From assembly GCF_019097855.1 (NCBI RefSeq), contig NZ_JAHRGL010000012.1, positions 62,001 to 126,000 of the forward strand: a stretch of 64,000 nt of DNA, read 5' to 3'. The position numbers and the translations under genes are program-made. Below, piece by piece: positions 8,004 to 17,031 of this stretch (the first letter of the stretch is position 1; every line of letters begins with the position of its first letter). The notes below the pieces were generated by a model. It was not told the DNA's origin and did not search any database. It was given only the letters and a program-made list of their open reading frames with translations. Source of the stretch: Geopseudomonas aromaticivorans (GTDB lineage: Bacteria; Pseudomonadota; Gammaproteobacteria; Pseudomonadales; Pseudomonadaceae).

Positions 8004-9329
8004 CTACCAGAGTTTCCAGGTGTAGGTGGTGATCAGCCGGTTCTCGTCGTAGTCGCTGCCGTGCTCGAAATTGGCGTCGATGTTCATCCAGGCGAGGCCG
8101 AGTCCCCTCAGCGGGCCGCTCTGCACCACGTAGTTCAACAGCAGGTCGCGCTCGGTCTCGCTCGAATCGCTGAGGTTGCCGCCGCGATCGATGCCGCTGC
8201 CGCTGATATAGCGGGTCATCAGCTGCAGCCCCGGCACGCCGAGCGTGGCGAAGTCATAGTCGTAGCGCACCTGCCAGGAGCCCTCGTTCGGCCGGATGAA
8301 GGCCACCGCCGACCAGTTCACCAGCCAGGGCTGCGGGGTGAAGCCGTTCAGGGTGGGGAAGGCGTTGTCGCCGAGCATCCGCTGGTAGGAGAGGGTGAGG
8401 GTGTGGCCGTTCTTCTTCAGGGCGCCGAGCAGGCCGTAGGAGCGATTGTCGATGTCGCCGTACAGTGCCTCGCCATCCTCGCGGTTGTCGTAGTAGCGCA
8501 GGTCGGTCTTCAGCGAGTAGCCGTCGCCGAAGGCGACGGTGCGCGACAGGCCCAGGTAGTGCTGCTGGTAGATGTCTTCCAGCTGGCCATAGAAGTAGCT
8601 TGCCGACAGGCTCGGGGTGAAGGCGTAGGTGCCACCGGCGAAGTTAAGGCCGTCGCTGGGACGGCGCGGGCCGTTGGGGCGGGTGAACAGGTACAGCTTC
8701 TCGTGATCGGAGGATTCGCGGGTGCTGATCTCGTTGAAGCGGCCGGCGGTCAGGCTCAGCCCGTCGATTTCCTGCGAGGCGATCTGGAAGCCATGGAAGG
8801 TGCTGACCAGCTGGCGGGAATCGTCGAAGTAGGCGACCGGCAGGCGCGGGCGGTGTTCGCCGAGCGTGAGTTCGGTCTTCGAGTAGCGCACCTTGGCGGT
8901 CAGCGCCGAGCGGCCGTAGTCCTGCACCTGCTCGCCCTTGCTGTCGTCGTAGGGCAGGACGGTATCCGGCCCGCGCCCGCCACCGCCGTCGAGGCGGTAG
9001 GCGTACTGTGCCGAGGCATCCAGGCCGAACTGCAGGGGGCCTTCGGTGTAGCCGGACTGGAAGCGCAGGTCGAAGCCTTGGCTCCAGCTGCCTACTCGGG
9101 AGATCGGCGCGGCGTCGCCGCGGAAGTCGCGATCCAGATAGAAGTTGCGCAGGCCGAGATTGAGCTGGCTGTCTTCGACGAAGTCGGCATGGGCCGCCAG
9201 CGGGCAGAGCACGCCGAGCAGGCTGGCGGCTCTGACGCAGGCGGCCGCCAGGCTGAACGGGCCGGGCGTCCGGTTCTGTCGGGCGGCGCTTGGGCGTGGA
9301 AGGGCGATGGAACGCATGACGGTTGCCAT
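8004..9329 (-). CDS. OprD-family outer-membrane porin
   Basis: A 441-residue outer-membrane protein with an N-terminal signal region ending near 'PLAAHADF' and many alternating beta strands. Its final aromatic residue ('TYTWKLW') is the usual barrel-assembly signal. OprD hallmarks include 'DDSRQLVSTFHGFQI' and 'GRFNEISTRESSD'. GGAGA stands 6 bp before the ATG. OprD porins admit small carboxylates and aromatic acids. It lies upstream of the sulfatase on the same strand, 69 bp apart, suggesting uptake of the sulfatase substrate or product. Confidence 0.87.
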   Translation of the reverse strand: MATVMRSIALPRPSAARQNRTPGPFSLAAACVRAASLLGVLCPLAAHADFVEDSQLNLGLRNFYLDRDFRGDAAPISRVGSWSQGFDLRFQSGYTEGPLQFGLDASAQYAYRLDGGGGRGPDTVLPYDDSKGEQVQDYGRSALTAKVRYSKTELTLGEHRPRLPVAYFDDSRQLVSTFHGFQIASQEIDGLSLTAGRFNEISTRESSDHEKLYLFTRPNGPRRPSDGLNFAGGTYAFTPSLSASYFYGQLEDIYQQHYLGLSRTVAFGDGYSLKTDLRYYDNREDGEALYGDIDNRSYGLLGALKKNGHTLTLSYQRMLGDNAFPTLNGFTPQPWLVNWSAVAFIRPNEGSWQVRYDYDFATLGVPGLQLMTRYISGSGIDRGGNLSDSSETERDLLLNYVVQSGPLRGLGLAWMNIDANFEHGSDYDENRLITTYTWKLW

Positions 9330-9517
9330 GGAAGTCTCCGTAGGGTTCTTGTTGTTGTTGTCCCAAGGCTAGTATTTCCAAGGCCATTCGCTGACCGTTA
9401 TCCGCTGCGCGCAACCGCTAGCGTGATAGCGCAGCTATCGTGCGCCGGCCCTGTTCGCGAACCGGCGGCGACGGCAGCATGGGCCGTACCGCGCCGTGCG
9501 CCACCCATGTCTGCCGG

Positions 9518-11857
9518 ATGATTGCCATGCCGAATGCTCCACGCCCGTCCACTGCCTGCCGTCCGCTGCAGGTGTGGCTCCTGCCCGCGCTCGTCCTGTG
9601 CCTGCTGGTCAGCCTGCTTGGCTGGCAGCGGCCGGTGCTGGCCGCCGAGTCCGGCGCGGGGGCGTCGGCGCATGTCGGCAGCCAGGCCTGTGCGGACTGC
9701 CATAATGAGCAGTTCCAGGGCTGGCAGGGCTCGCAGCACGCGCACGCCATGCAGCACGCGACGAACGAAACGGTGCTCGGCGACTTCGACGACGCCACCT
9801 TCCTCTACGCAGGGATCGAATCGCGCTTCTTTCGCCGCGACGGGCGCTTCTTCGTGCGCACCGACGGCGCGGACGGCCGGTTGAGCGACTTCGAGATCCG
9901 CTACACCTTCGGCGTCGAGCCGCTGCAGCAGTACCTAGTGGAGTTCCCCGACGGCCGCCTGCAGGCGCTATCCATCGCCTGGGACAACCGCCCGGTCAGC
10001 GCCGGCGGGCAACGCTGGTTCCACCTCTACCCCGGCGAGGCGGTGGATCATCGCGACGAACTGCATTGGACCCGGCCGGCGCAGAACTGGAACCATATGT
10101 GCGCCGACTGCCACTCGACCGCGCTGCGCAAGGGCTACGATGCGCAGCGCGATACCTTCGCCACGCGCTGGGCAGAGCTGAGCGTGGGCTGCGAGGCCTG
10201 TCATGGTCCCGCCTCGCGGCATCTGGACTGGGCGCGCGGGGCGGGGGAGATCCCGCACAAGGGCCTGACCCTGCTGCTCGACGAGCGCCGCGGCAGCGGC
10301 TGGCGGCGAGCCGTCGACCAGTTGACCGCCCGCCGCGACCCGCCGCCACGGGAACAGAGCAAGGAGCAGGAGGTCTGCGCGCAATGCCACTCGCGGCGCA
10401 GCCAGATCGCCGAGGGCTTCCATCCCGGCAAGCGGCTGCTCGATCACTACAGTCCGGCGCTGCTCGAACCCGGCCTCTATCATGTCGATGGCCAGCAGCG
10501 TGAGGAGGTGTTCGTCTCAGGCTCCTTCGCGCAGAGCCGGATGCACGCGGCGGGGGTGACCTGCAGCGACTGCCACGAGCCGCACGGGCAGAAGCTGCGC
10601 GCAGAAGGCAATGCGCTGTGCGCCCAGTGCCATGCGCCGCAGCACTACGACGCCCCGGACCACCACTTCCACCCGGCGGGATCGCCGGGAGCGCAGTGCG
10701 TGAGCTGCCACATGCCGCAGACCACCTACATGGTCGTCGACCCGCGCCGCGACCACAGCCTGCGCATCCCGCGCCCCGAGCTGAGCGGCCGTCTGGGCAC
10801 GCCCAACGCCTGCAGTGCCTGCCACAGCGGGCAGTCGGCCGAATGGGCGGCGCAGGCGATCCGCGAGCACCATCCCAAGCCGGCCGAGGGCTTCCAGCGC
10901 TTCGCCGCGGCCTGGGCGGCGGCCGAAGGCAACGCACCCGGCGCCTCGGCGGGCCTCGCTGCGCTGCTGACCGATCCGGCGCAACCGGCGCTGGTGCGCG
11001 CCAGCTCCGCCGCGCGCCTGCGCCAGCCGGCCCGGCAAGAGGACTGGCAGGCACTGCGCAAGGGGCTCGACGATCCCAGCCCGCTGGTGCGCCGGGCCGC
11101 GCTCGGCGCCCTCGAAGGGCTGCCGGCGGGGCCGCGCGGCGAGTGGCTGGCGCCGCTGCTGAACGATCCACTGCAAAGCGTGCGCAGCGAGGCGGCCCGG
11201 CTGCTCGCCGACGTGCCGCTGCCGCAGTCCCGCCAGGCGGATTTCGCGCGCGCCCTGGGCGAATACGAAGCCCAGCTGCAGCTGAACGCCGACCGCGCCG
11301 AGGGACGCAGCGAACTGGCCCGCCTGCGTCGCCGGCAGGAGCGCGAGGCGGACGCCGTGGAGCAGCTGCGGGCGGGCCTGCGTCTCGATCCGCTGTATCT
11401 GCCGGCCTACCTGGAATTCGCCGAACTGCAGCGCAGCGCCGGCCGCGAGGCGCAGGCCGAGGCGCTGCTGCGCGAGGGGCTGGCCCTACGCCCGCAGGCC
11501 GCGCTGCTGCACTACTCGCTGGGCCTCGGCCTGGTGCGCCAGCAGCGCCGCGACGAGGCGCTCGGCCATCTGCAGCAGGCGCAGCAGCTGGCGCCGGACG
11601 ATCCGCGCTTCGCCTTCGCGCTGGCCCTGGCGCTGCATCCCGGCGCTCCTGCGCAGGCGCTGGCGGTGGTCGAGAAGGCCCTGCAGGCCCGCCCGCACGA
11701 GGCGGACCTGCTCTGGCTGGCCGGCGTCTACAGCCTGGAGCAGGGCAAGCCGGCCGCGGCCCGCACTCATGCGCAGCGGCTTCTCGAAGTCGACCCGGGC
11801 TCGTCCAGAGCCAGGGCGCTGTTACGGCAGGCCAGGCTCCAGGGGGCAGGGGACTGA
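9518..11857 (+). CDS. Octaheme c-type cytochrome with HEAT-like and TPR repeats
   Basis: About 779 residues. A signal/anchor helix ('VWLLPALVLCLLVSLL') is followed by eight CxxCH haem sites: CADCH twice, CEACH, CAQCH twice, CSDCH, CVSCH and CSACH, all in the first 440 residues. The second half has HEAT-like 'SPLVRRAALGAL' repeats, then TPRs ('YLEFAELQRSAGREAQAEAL' onward). It should be a periplasmic multihaem electron carrier or oxidoreductase with a scaffold. An upstream ATG-like start exists, but 9518 or 9527 places the hydrophobic segment correctly. It diverges from the porin gene. Its redox partner is unknown. Confidence 0.85.
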   Translation: MIAMPNAPRPSTACRPLQVWLLPALVLCLLVSLLGWQRPVLAAESGAGASAHVGSQACADCHNEQFQGWQGSQHAHAMQHATNETVLGDFDDATFLYAGIESRFFRRDGRFFVRTDGADGRLSDFEIRYTFGVEPLQQYLVEFPDGRLQALSIAWDNRPVSAGGQRWFHLYPGEAVDHRDELHWTRPAQNWNHMCADCHSTALRKGYDAQRDTFATRWAELSVGCEACHGPASRHLDWARGAGEIPHKGLTLLLDERRGSGWRRAVDQLTARRDPPPREQSKEQEVCAQCHSRRSQIAEGFHPGKRLLDHYSPALLEPGLYHVDGQQREEVFVSGSFAQSRMHAAGVTCSDCHEPHGQKLRAEGNALCAQCHAPQHYDAPDHHFHPAGSPGAQCVSCHMPQTTYMVVDPRRDHSLRIPRPELSGRLGTPNACSACHSGQSAEWAAQAIREHHPKPAEGFQRFAAAWAAAEGNAPGASAGLAALLTDPAQPALVRASSAARLRQPARQEDWQALRKGLDDPSPLVRRAALGALEGLPAGPRGEWLAPLLNDPLQSVRSEAARLLADVPLPQSRQADFARALGEYEAQLQLNADRAEGRSELARLRRRQEREADAVEQLRAGLRLDPLYLPAYLEFAELQRSAGREAQAEALLREGLALRPQAALLHYSLGLGLVRQQRRDEALGHLQQAQQLAPDDPRFAFALALALHPGAPAQALAVVEKALQARPHEADLLWLAGVYSLEQGKPAAARTHAQRLLEVDPGSSRARALLRQARLQGAGD

Positions 11858-11868
11858 GGCAGTGCGCC

Positions 11869-12324
11869 TCACTCGGGCTTGGCGCGATGCCACTCGAGGA
11901 AGGAGTTGACCAGCTTGCCCAGGGACTGGATCGGGTTGGCCGTGCTCAGCCTGAGCACGTCGCCCTCCAGGCTGACGATGCGCGGCTGGGTCTGCCCGGT
12001 CCAATTGGGGAACAGCGAAACGAACATGCTGTGGGTCAGCGAGCCGGTCTCTTCATCGACCTTGAACGGGCCGCTATAGGCAATGTAGCTGGAGCCTTCG
12101 GCCCGGTATTCCTCCAGCGTGCCGCGGTAGAAGTCGTTGGCGGCGAACGGCTTGCGCTCCGGCGTCATCAGTTGGGCCGACATGTAGCCGTCAGGGGTGT
12201 ACATGATGATGCCCATCGGCTGCCTGGACATGGGGTAGAAGGGTTCCGAGCCATCCAGCGGCACCTCCACATAGGAGTGCAGCTTCCAGGCACCGATCAG
12301 TTGCTCGCGCAGAGATTTCTTCAT
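11869..12324 (-). CDS. Lipocalin-like domain protein
   Basis: A 151-residue protein beginning 'MKKSLREQLIGAWKLHSY', the diagnostic opening of the lipocalin_5 family of small beta-barrel binding proteins, with the usual 'GIIMYTPDGYMSAQLM' strand. The open frame continues upstream through unrelated sequence, but this ATG gives the canonical N-terminus. It starts 10 bp downstream of an SDR stop and so is co-transcribed with it. A role in binding or turning over a hydrophobic metabolite is inferred. It is convergent with the cytochrome gene, 11 bp apart. Confidence 0.8.
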   Translation of the reverse strand: MKKSLREQLIGAWKLHSYVEVPLDGSEPFYPMSRQPMGIIMYTPDGYMSAQLMTPERKPFAANDFYRGTLEEYRAEGSSYIAYSGPFKVDEETGSLTHSMFVSLFPNWTGQTQPRIVSLEGDVLRLSTANPIQSLGKLVNSFLEWHRAKPE

Positions 12325-12334
12325 GGTTGGGGCC

Positions 12335-13096
12335 TCAATTGCTTTGCATGTCGCAGTCGATGTTGAGCATCTGCCCGGAGATCGAGCGGCCGCTGTCGGA
12401 TGCGAGGTACACCGCCAGGTCGGCGATGTGCCGCGGATCGACCAGGTGCTTGATGGATTGGGTGGCCAGTGCGGCGCGGGTTTCCTCTTCCAGCGTGCGC
12501 CCGGACAGGTCGGCACGCCCCTGCAGCACCTGCTGGAAGCGCGGGCCGTCCACGGCGCCGGGGAGGATGGCGTTGACGCGGATGTCGAACTCGCCGAGCT
12601 CCATCGACAGGGTCTTGGTGAAGCCGATCAGGCCCCACTTGGTGGTGGAGTAGGCGCTGCGGTTGGCATAGCCGAAGCGGCCGGCCACCGAGGACATGTT
12701 GATGATCACCCCGGCCGCGGATTGCTTGAGGTGCGGAATGGCCGCCTGGGTCACGTAGAAGGTGCCGTTGAGGTTGACCTGTACGACCTTCTCCCAGTCA
12801 CTGGCCGGCAGATGGTCAACCGGTGCGGTTGGGCCGGCGATGCCGGCATTGTTGATTAGTACGTCCAGACCACCGAGGCTGGCGACCGCCTGGGCCACCA
12901 TGCCTTGCACGGCGTCACGGCTGGAGATATCGCAGATGGCGGTGCCAGCCTCGGGGAAGTCTGCCTGCATGGCCGCCAGCGCCTGGCTGTCAATGTCGCA
13001 GACGAAGACTCTGGCGCCCCGGGCCAGGAAGGCCGCGGCGATCGCCCGGCCGATACCGCCGGCTCCGGCGGTGATCAACACACGTTGGGTGCTCAT
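12335..13096 (-). CDS. Short-chain dehydrogenase/reductase
   Basis: A 253-residue classical SDR: 'AGAGGIGRAIAAAF' nucleotide loop, 'CDI' acidic residue after beta-2 suggesting NAD(H), 'NNAGIAG', 'NMSSVAG' and catalytic 'SAYSTTKWG'. The ATG at 13096 gives the standard N-terminus 'MSTQRVLITAGAG'. It is divergent from a LysR regulator with about 150 bp between them, the common arrangement for regulator and target. Substrate not determinable; a hydroxysteroid or hydroxyacyl-CoA is likely from context. Confidence 0.87.
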   Translation of the reverse strand: MSTQRVLITAGAGGIGRAIAAAFLARGARVFVCDIDSQALAAMQADFPEAGTAICDISSRDAVQGMVAQAVASLGGLDVLINNAGIAGPTAPVDHLPASDWEKVVQVNLNGTFYVTQAAIPHLKQSAAGVIINMSSVAGRFGYANRSAYSTTKWGLIGFTKTLSMELGEFDIRVNAILPGAVDGPRFQQVLQGRADLSGRTLEEETRAALATQSIKHLVDPRHIADLAVYLASDSGRSISGQMLNIDCDMQSN

Positions 13097-13247
13097 GACG
13101 TTTTTCACCTCGCTTGGTTCCGGGGAAGGCGAGGCGTGTGTCCCGGCCTGCCTTCGGTGACGCTTCCACCTTAGGCCCGGGTGAGCCATATTTGAAATCG
13201 ATCACCACTATTCGACGTATAAGCCTGAAGGATATGTTCGCGGCGCC

Positions 13248-14171
13248 ATGGATATTTCACGGATAGACCTGAATCTGCTCGCCACACTCAAGGTGCTGCT
13301 TGAGGAGCGCAACGTCACCCACGCGGCGCGCCGGCTGCACATCAGCCAGCCGGGGATGTCGGCGCAGCTGGCCAGGCTGCGCACGCTGTTCGGTGACCCG
13401 CTGCTGCTGCCCGCCGAGAGCGGGCGGGGCATGACGCCCACGGCGCTGGCGCAATCCCTGGCTCTGCCTCTGAGTGCCGCGCTCCGGGAGCTGGAGCAGG
13501 TCGTCAGCGTCCAACCCAGCTTCGCTCCCGAGCAGGACGCCCGCACCTTCAGCCTGGCCATCACCGACGATGCCCAGGTTTCAGTCGGTCTGGAGCTGGT
13601 GGACCAGCTGCAGGCTATTGCTCCCCACCGGCTGCGCTTCAACCTGCAACAGCCGCAGGTCGAACGGATCGCCGCGCAACTGGAAAGCGGCGAGGTCGAC
13701 CTGCTGATCGCCGCCGACCGGCTGATCCCGGCTAGCATGAAGGTGCGCACACTGATTGAGGACCGGCTGGTGATGGCCCAGCGCCCCGGCCACCCGCGCG
13801 GTACCGGCGCGCTGGATCTGGAGAGCTATTGCGAGCTGGAGCACCTGCTGGTTTCCAGTGCTCCGGGCAGCCCGCGCGGCTACACCGACGAGTACCTGGC
13901 CGGCGTGCAGCGCCAGCGCCGTGTCGTGCTGAGCCTGACGCAACTGGCGCTGGTCCCGCATATCCTGCGCCGCGGCGATCTGGTCTGCACCTTGCCCCGG
14001 GTGCACTTCGCCCGACTGGACGCCGGACTGGAGCTGTACGAGCTGCCGTTCCCGGCACCGGGCTTTCGTCTGCAGATGGCCTGGCACCCGCGCAGCCACT
14101 TCGACCCGGCGGGGGTCTGGCTGCGCGAGTTGATCCAGGCCGTCATGCGCGGCGAGGACGCGGCGGGCTGA
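13248..14171 (+). CDS. LysR-family regulator
   Basis: A 307-residue LysR regulator. The N-terminal winged HTH ('TLKVLLEERNVTHAARRLHI', 'QPGMSAQLARLR') is followed by a LysR substrate-binding domain. The opening 'DLNLLATLKVLLEERNVT' is typical of the NodD/LinR/NahR subgroup that senses aromatic compounds. It faces away from the 12335-13096 SDR and its lipocalin-like neighbour, its most likely target. Confidence 0.9.
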   Translation: MDISRIDLNLLATLKVLLEERNVTHAARRLHISQPGMSAQLARLRTLFGDPLLLPAESGRGMTPTALAQSLALPLSAALRELEQVVSVQPSFAPEQDARTFSLAITDDAQVSVGLELVDQLQAIAPHRLRFNLQQPQVERIAAQLESGEVDLLIAADRLIPASMKVRTLIEDRLVMAQRPGHPRGTGALDLESYCELEHLLVSSAPGSPRGYTDEYLAGVQRQRRVVLSLTQLALVPHILRRGDLVCTLPRVHFARLDAGLELYELPFPAPGFRLQMAWHPRSHFDPAGVWLRELIQAVMRGEDAAG

Positions 14172-14218
14172 ACGGCTGGGCGTGGCCAGACCAACCGCGC
14201 CGGCTGCCCACGCGCCCC

Positions 14219-14233
14219 GTCCATTTTGACGAT
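14219..14233 (+). promoter_or_regulatory. Candidate steroid-regulon operator, site 1
   Basis: Reads GTCC-ATT-TTGACGAT, a variant of the shared motif GTCC-N3-YGGACGAT, 62 bp upstream of the IpdF-like start and pointing toward it. Confidence 0.5.
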
Positions 14234-14294
14234 GTAACGCCCCAGAACGCCCCGTATACCTGTCGCAGACCGTTTACCTCATGAGGTTTCTGCC

Positions 14295-15080
14295 ATGCGA
14301 CAAGCTCCTCCCTACGTTCCCGGCCACCAGCTGCTGGCCGGCAAGTCCGTTCTGATCACCGCCGCCGCCGGCGCCGGCATCGGCTTCGCCGTCGCCAAGC
14401 GCTGCGCGGAGGAGGGTTGCCGGGCGCTGATGATTTCCGACATCCACCCGCGGCGCCTGGAGGAGGCGGTCGAGCGCCTCAAGGCCGAGACCGGCCTGGC
14501 CGCCGTGTACGGCCAGCTGTGCAATGTCGCCGTGGAGAGCGAGGTGCAGGCGCTGGTCGCCGCCGCCGAGGACTGCCTGGGCGGCGTCGACGTGTTGATC
14601 AACAACGCCGGCCTTGGCGGCCAGAAACTCGTCGTCGAGATGAGCGACGAGGAGTGGGCGCGGGTGCTCGACATCACCCTCACCGGCACCTTCCGCATGA
14701 CCCGCGCCATGCTGCCGCACATGCAGGGCCGCGGCCGCGGGGTGATCGTCAACAACGCCTCGGTGCTCGGCTGGCGCGCGCAGAAGGAGCAGGCCCATTA
14801 CGCCGCGGCCAAGGCCGGGGTGATGGCGCTGACCCGCTGCAGCGCGCTGGAGGCCGCCGAGTTCGGCGTGCGCATCAACGCGGTGTCGCCATCCATCGCC
14901 CTGCACGACTTCCTCAAGAAGGCCTCCAGCGAGGAGCTGCTCGCCCAACTGGCCAGCCGCGAGGCCTTCGGCCGCGCCGCCGAGGTCTGGGAAGTGGCCA
15001 ACGTGATGGTCTTCCTGGCCAGCGACTACGCCTCCTACATGACCGGCGAAGTGCTGTCGGTCAGCTCCCAGCAGGCCTGA
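14295..15080 (+). CDS. ipdF: IpdF-like SDR of steroid C/D-ring degradation
   Basis: A 261-residue SDR. Its sequence matches my recall of actinobacterial IpdF (Rv3559c, in the KstR2 regulon) in long blocks: 'LLAGKSVLITAAAGAGIG', 'VNNASVLGWRAQ', 'HYAAAKAGVMALTRCS' and 'VRINAVSPSIA'. IpdF oxidises the hydroxyl of 5-hydroxy-HIP-CoA during degradation of the indanedione propionate left after A/B-ring removal. The Tyr-x3-Lys pair is in 'HYAAAK'. It heads an operon with a MaoC hydratase and a thiolase. The function is transferred from memory of the family, not from an alignment. Confidence 0.8.
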   Translation: MRQAPPYVPGHQLLAGKSVLITAAAGAGIGFAVAKRCAEEGCRALMISDIHPRRLEEAVERLKAETGLAAVYGQLCNVAVESEVQALVAAAEDCLGGVDVLINNAGLGGQKLVVEMSDEEWARVLDITLTGTFRMTRAMLPHMQGRGRGVIVNNASVLGWRAQKEQAHYAAAKAGVMALTRCSALEAAEFGVRINAVSPSIALHDFLKKASSEELLAQLASREAFGRAAEVWEVANVMVFLASDYASYMTGEVLSVSSQQA

Positions 15081-15090
15081 GGGGCGCGCC

Positions 15091-15549
15091 ATGACCACCA
15101 TCTATTCCAGCGCCGAACAACTGCTCGCCGCCGAGGGTCAGGACCTCGGCGCCACCGATTGGCTCGAGATCGACCAGGCGCGGGTCAACCTGTTCGCCGA
15201 AGCCACCGGCGACCACCAGTGGATCCACGTCGACCCCGAGCGTGCCGCCAGCGGCCCGTTCGGCGGCTGCATCGCCCACGGCTACCTGACCCTCTCCTTG
15301 GTCAACCTGTTCCTGCCGCAGCTACTGCAGGTCGACAACCTGAGCATGGGCGTCAACTACGGCTGCGACCGCGTGCGCTTCCCGGCGGCGGTCAAGGTCG
15401 GCGCGCGGGTGCGCGGACGCGGCGAGATCGTCCGCGTCGAGCAGCTCGGTGCGGCGGTGCAGGCCACCGTGCGGGTCAGCGTCGAGATCGAGGGCAGCGA
15501 GCGCCCGGGCTGCGTGGTCGACACCATCAGCCGCTACACCTTCAACTGA
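15091..15549 (+). CDS. MaoC-like (R)-hydratase
   Basis: A 152-residue hot-dog-fold protein of the (R)-specific enoyl-CoA hydratase group. The hydratase-2 motif is visible as '[18 protein letters not shown]' with the catalytic Asp and His, followed by '[13 protein letters not shown]'. It starts 10 bp after the IpdF-like stop and ends 13 bp before a thiolase, so the three are co-transcribed. It should hydrate a 2-enoyl-CoA intermediate of ring C/D breakdown, the step that would feed a dehydrogenase and thiolase. Confidence 0.88.
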   Translation: MTTIYSSAEQLLAAEGQDLGATDWLEIDQARVNLFAEATGDHQWIHVDPERAASGPFGGCIAHGYLTLSLVNLFLPQLLQVDNLSMGVNYGCDRVRFPAAVKVGARVRGRGEIVRVEQLGAAVQATVRVSVEIEGSERPGCVVDTISRYTFN

Positions 15550-15562
15550 GCGAGAGATTCCC

Positions 15563-16777
15563 ATGCAAGCCAATCCGAACGATGCGGTGATCGTATCCAC
15601 CGCGCGCACCGCGCTGACCAAGTCCTTCCGCGGTTCCTTCAACGACACCGAGGCGCCGGTGCTCGGCGGCCATGTGGTGCGCGCCGTGGTCGAGCGCGCC
15701 GGCATCGAGCCGGGCGCGGTCGAGGACGTGATCATGGGCGCGGCGGTGCAGCAGGGTACCCAGGCCTACAACATCGGCCGCCTGTGCGCCTACACCGGCG
15801 GCCTGCCGGACACCGTGCCGGGCATGGCGCTCGATCGCATGTGCGCCTCCGGCCTGATGACCATCGGCGTCGCCGCCAAGGGCATCATCACCGGCGAGCT
15901 CTCCGTGGCGGTGGCCGGCGGCGTCGAGTCGCTGTCGCTGACCCAGACCAAGCACAAGAACAGCTACCGCGCGCAGTCGCTGGCGGTGCAGGAAGTGGTG
16001 CCGGCGGCCTACATCCCGATGCTGGAGACCGCCGAGATCGTCTCGCGCCGCTACGGCATCGCGCGCGCCGCCCAGGACGAGTATTCCCTGCAGAGCCAGC
16101 AGCGCACCGCCGCGGCCCAGGCCGCCGGGCTGTTCGCCGACGAGATCGTGCCGCTCGCCGCGCGCAAGCTGTGCTTCGACAAGGAGGGCAACCCGACCGG
16201 CCACGAGGAAGTGATCGCCAATCGCGACGAGTGCAACCGTCCGTCGACCACCCTGGAGGACCTGGCTGCGCTCAAGCCGGTATGGAAGGACGGCAAGTGG
16301 GTGCAGCAGGGCGAGTTCGTCACCGCTGGCAACGCCTCGCAGTTCTCCGACGGCGCCGCGGCGACCCTGCTGATGAGCCGCGCCGAGGCGACGCGCCGCG
16401 GCCTGGCGCCGCTGGGCGTGTACCGCGGCATTGCCGTGGCCGGCTGCGCGCCGGAGGAGATGGGCATCGGCCCGGTGTTCGCGGTGCCCAAGCTGCTCAA
16501 CCGCTTCGGCCTCACCGTGGCCGACATCGGCCTGTGGGAAATCAACGAGGCCTTTGCCTGCCAGGTGATCCACTGCCGCGACGTGCTGGGCATTCCCAAC
16601 GACCGCCTCAACGTCAATGGCGGCGCCATCGCCATCGGCCATCCGTTCGGCATGTCCGGCGCGCGTATGGTCGGCCACGCCCTGCTCGAAGGCCGTCGCC
16701 GCGGCGTGCGCTACGTGGTGGTAGCCATGTGCATCGGCGGCGGCATGGGCGCCGCTGGCCTGTTCGAGATCGCCTGA
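15563..16777 (+). CDS. Thiolase, FadA6-like by context
   Basis: A 404-residue thiolase: nucleophile Cys94 in 'DRMCASGLM', 'NEAFACQ', '[15 protein letters not shown]' and a distal Cys in 'AMCIGGGMG'. The ATG at 15563 (GAGAGATTCCC upstream) gives the standard '[13 protein letters not shown]' N-terminus. In the actinobacterial KstR2 regulon a thiolase, FadA6, accompanies IpdF; the pairing here suggests the same role, release of acetyl-CoA from an opened ring. Substrate is inferred. Confidence 0.88.
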   Translation: MQANPNDAVIVSTARTALTKSFRGSFNDTEAPVLGGHVVRAVVERAGIEPGAVEDVIMGAAVQQGTQAYNIGRLCAYTGGLPDTVPGMALDRMCASGLMTIGVAAKGIITGELSVAVAGGVESLSLTQTKHKNSYRAQSLAVQEVVPAAYIPMLETAEIVSRRYGIARAAQDEYSLQSQQRTAAAQAAGLFADEIVPLAARKLCFDKEGNPTGHEEVIANRDECNRPSTTLEDLAALKPVWKDGKWVQQGEFVTAGNASQFSDGAAATLLMSRAEATRRGLAPLGVYRGIAVAGCAPEEMGIGPVFAVPKLLNRFGLTVADIGLWEINEAFACQVIHCRDVLGIPNDRLNVNGGAIAIGHPFGMSGARMVGHALLEGRRRGVRYVVVAMCIGGGMGAAGLFEIA

Positions 16778-16790
16778 GTTCCAGGGCGCT

Positions 16791-16818
16791 GCAGGGGGGG
16801 AATTCATTCGCCCCTGCA
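16791..16818. repeat. Palindromic element, family A, copy 1
   Basis: A variant of the dispersed palindrome GGGGCGAATGAATTCGCCCC, here in reverse orientation with a run of seven G, directly after the thiolase stop. Confidence 0.75.
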
Positions 16819-16858
16819 AGACGCCCATACGCCAGCTCTGCCCATCCTCATCCCCCTC

Positions 16859-16893
16859 TGTGCCGGCGTACTCCTTATGGACGATGCCGGCAC
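16859..16893 (+). promoter_or_regulatory. Operator-like region, site 2, inside a 9-bp inverted repeat
   Basis: The core CTCC-TTA-TGGACGAT (16871-16885) matches the shared motif. It sits within perfect inverted arms TGTGCCGGC and GCCGGCACA. It is about 100 bp upstream of the leader ORF and YCF48-RND operon and points toward them. Confidence 0.5.
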
Positions 16894-16986
16894 AGCTCTA
16901 TCTGGGGACTATCGAGCCGTGTCAACACCTGCGTCGAGCGACCGCCGCGTCGCGCTCGCCCACAAAAAGAACAAGGGAAAGACAGC

Positions 16987-17031
16987 ATGAAAGCACTCAA
17001 TTGCCTGCGGAGGTCGCCATGCGCCAGTTGA
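16987..17031 (+). CDS. Possible 14-codon leader peptide overlapping the YCF48 gene
   Basis: A tiny ORF, 'MKALNCLRRSPCAS', has a good ribosome site (AAGGGAAAG) and overlaps the next start codon by 13 bp. It could couple translation to the YCF48 protein, whose own GGAGG lies inside it. It could also be chance; no other support. Confidence 0.25.
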   Translation: MKALNCLRRSPCAS

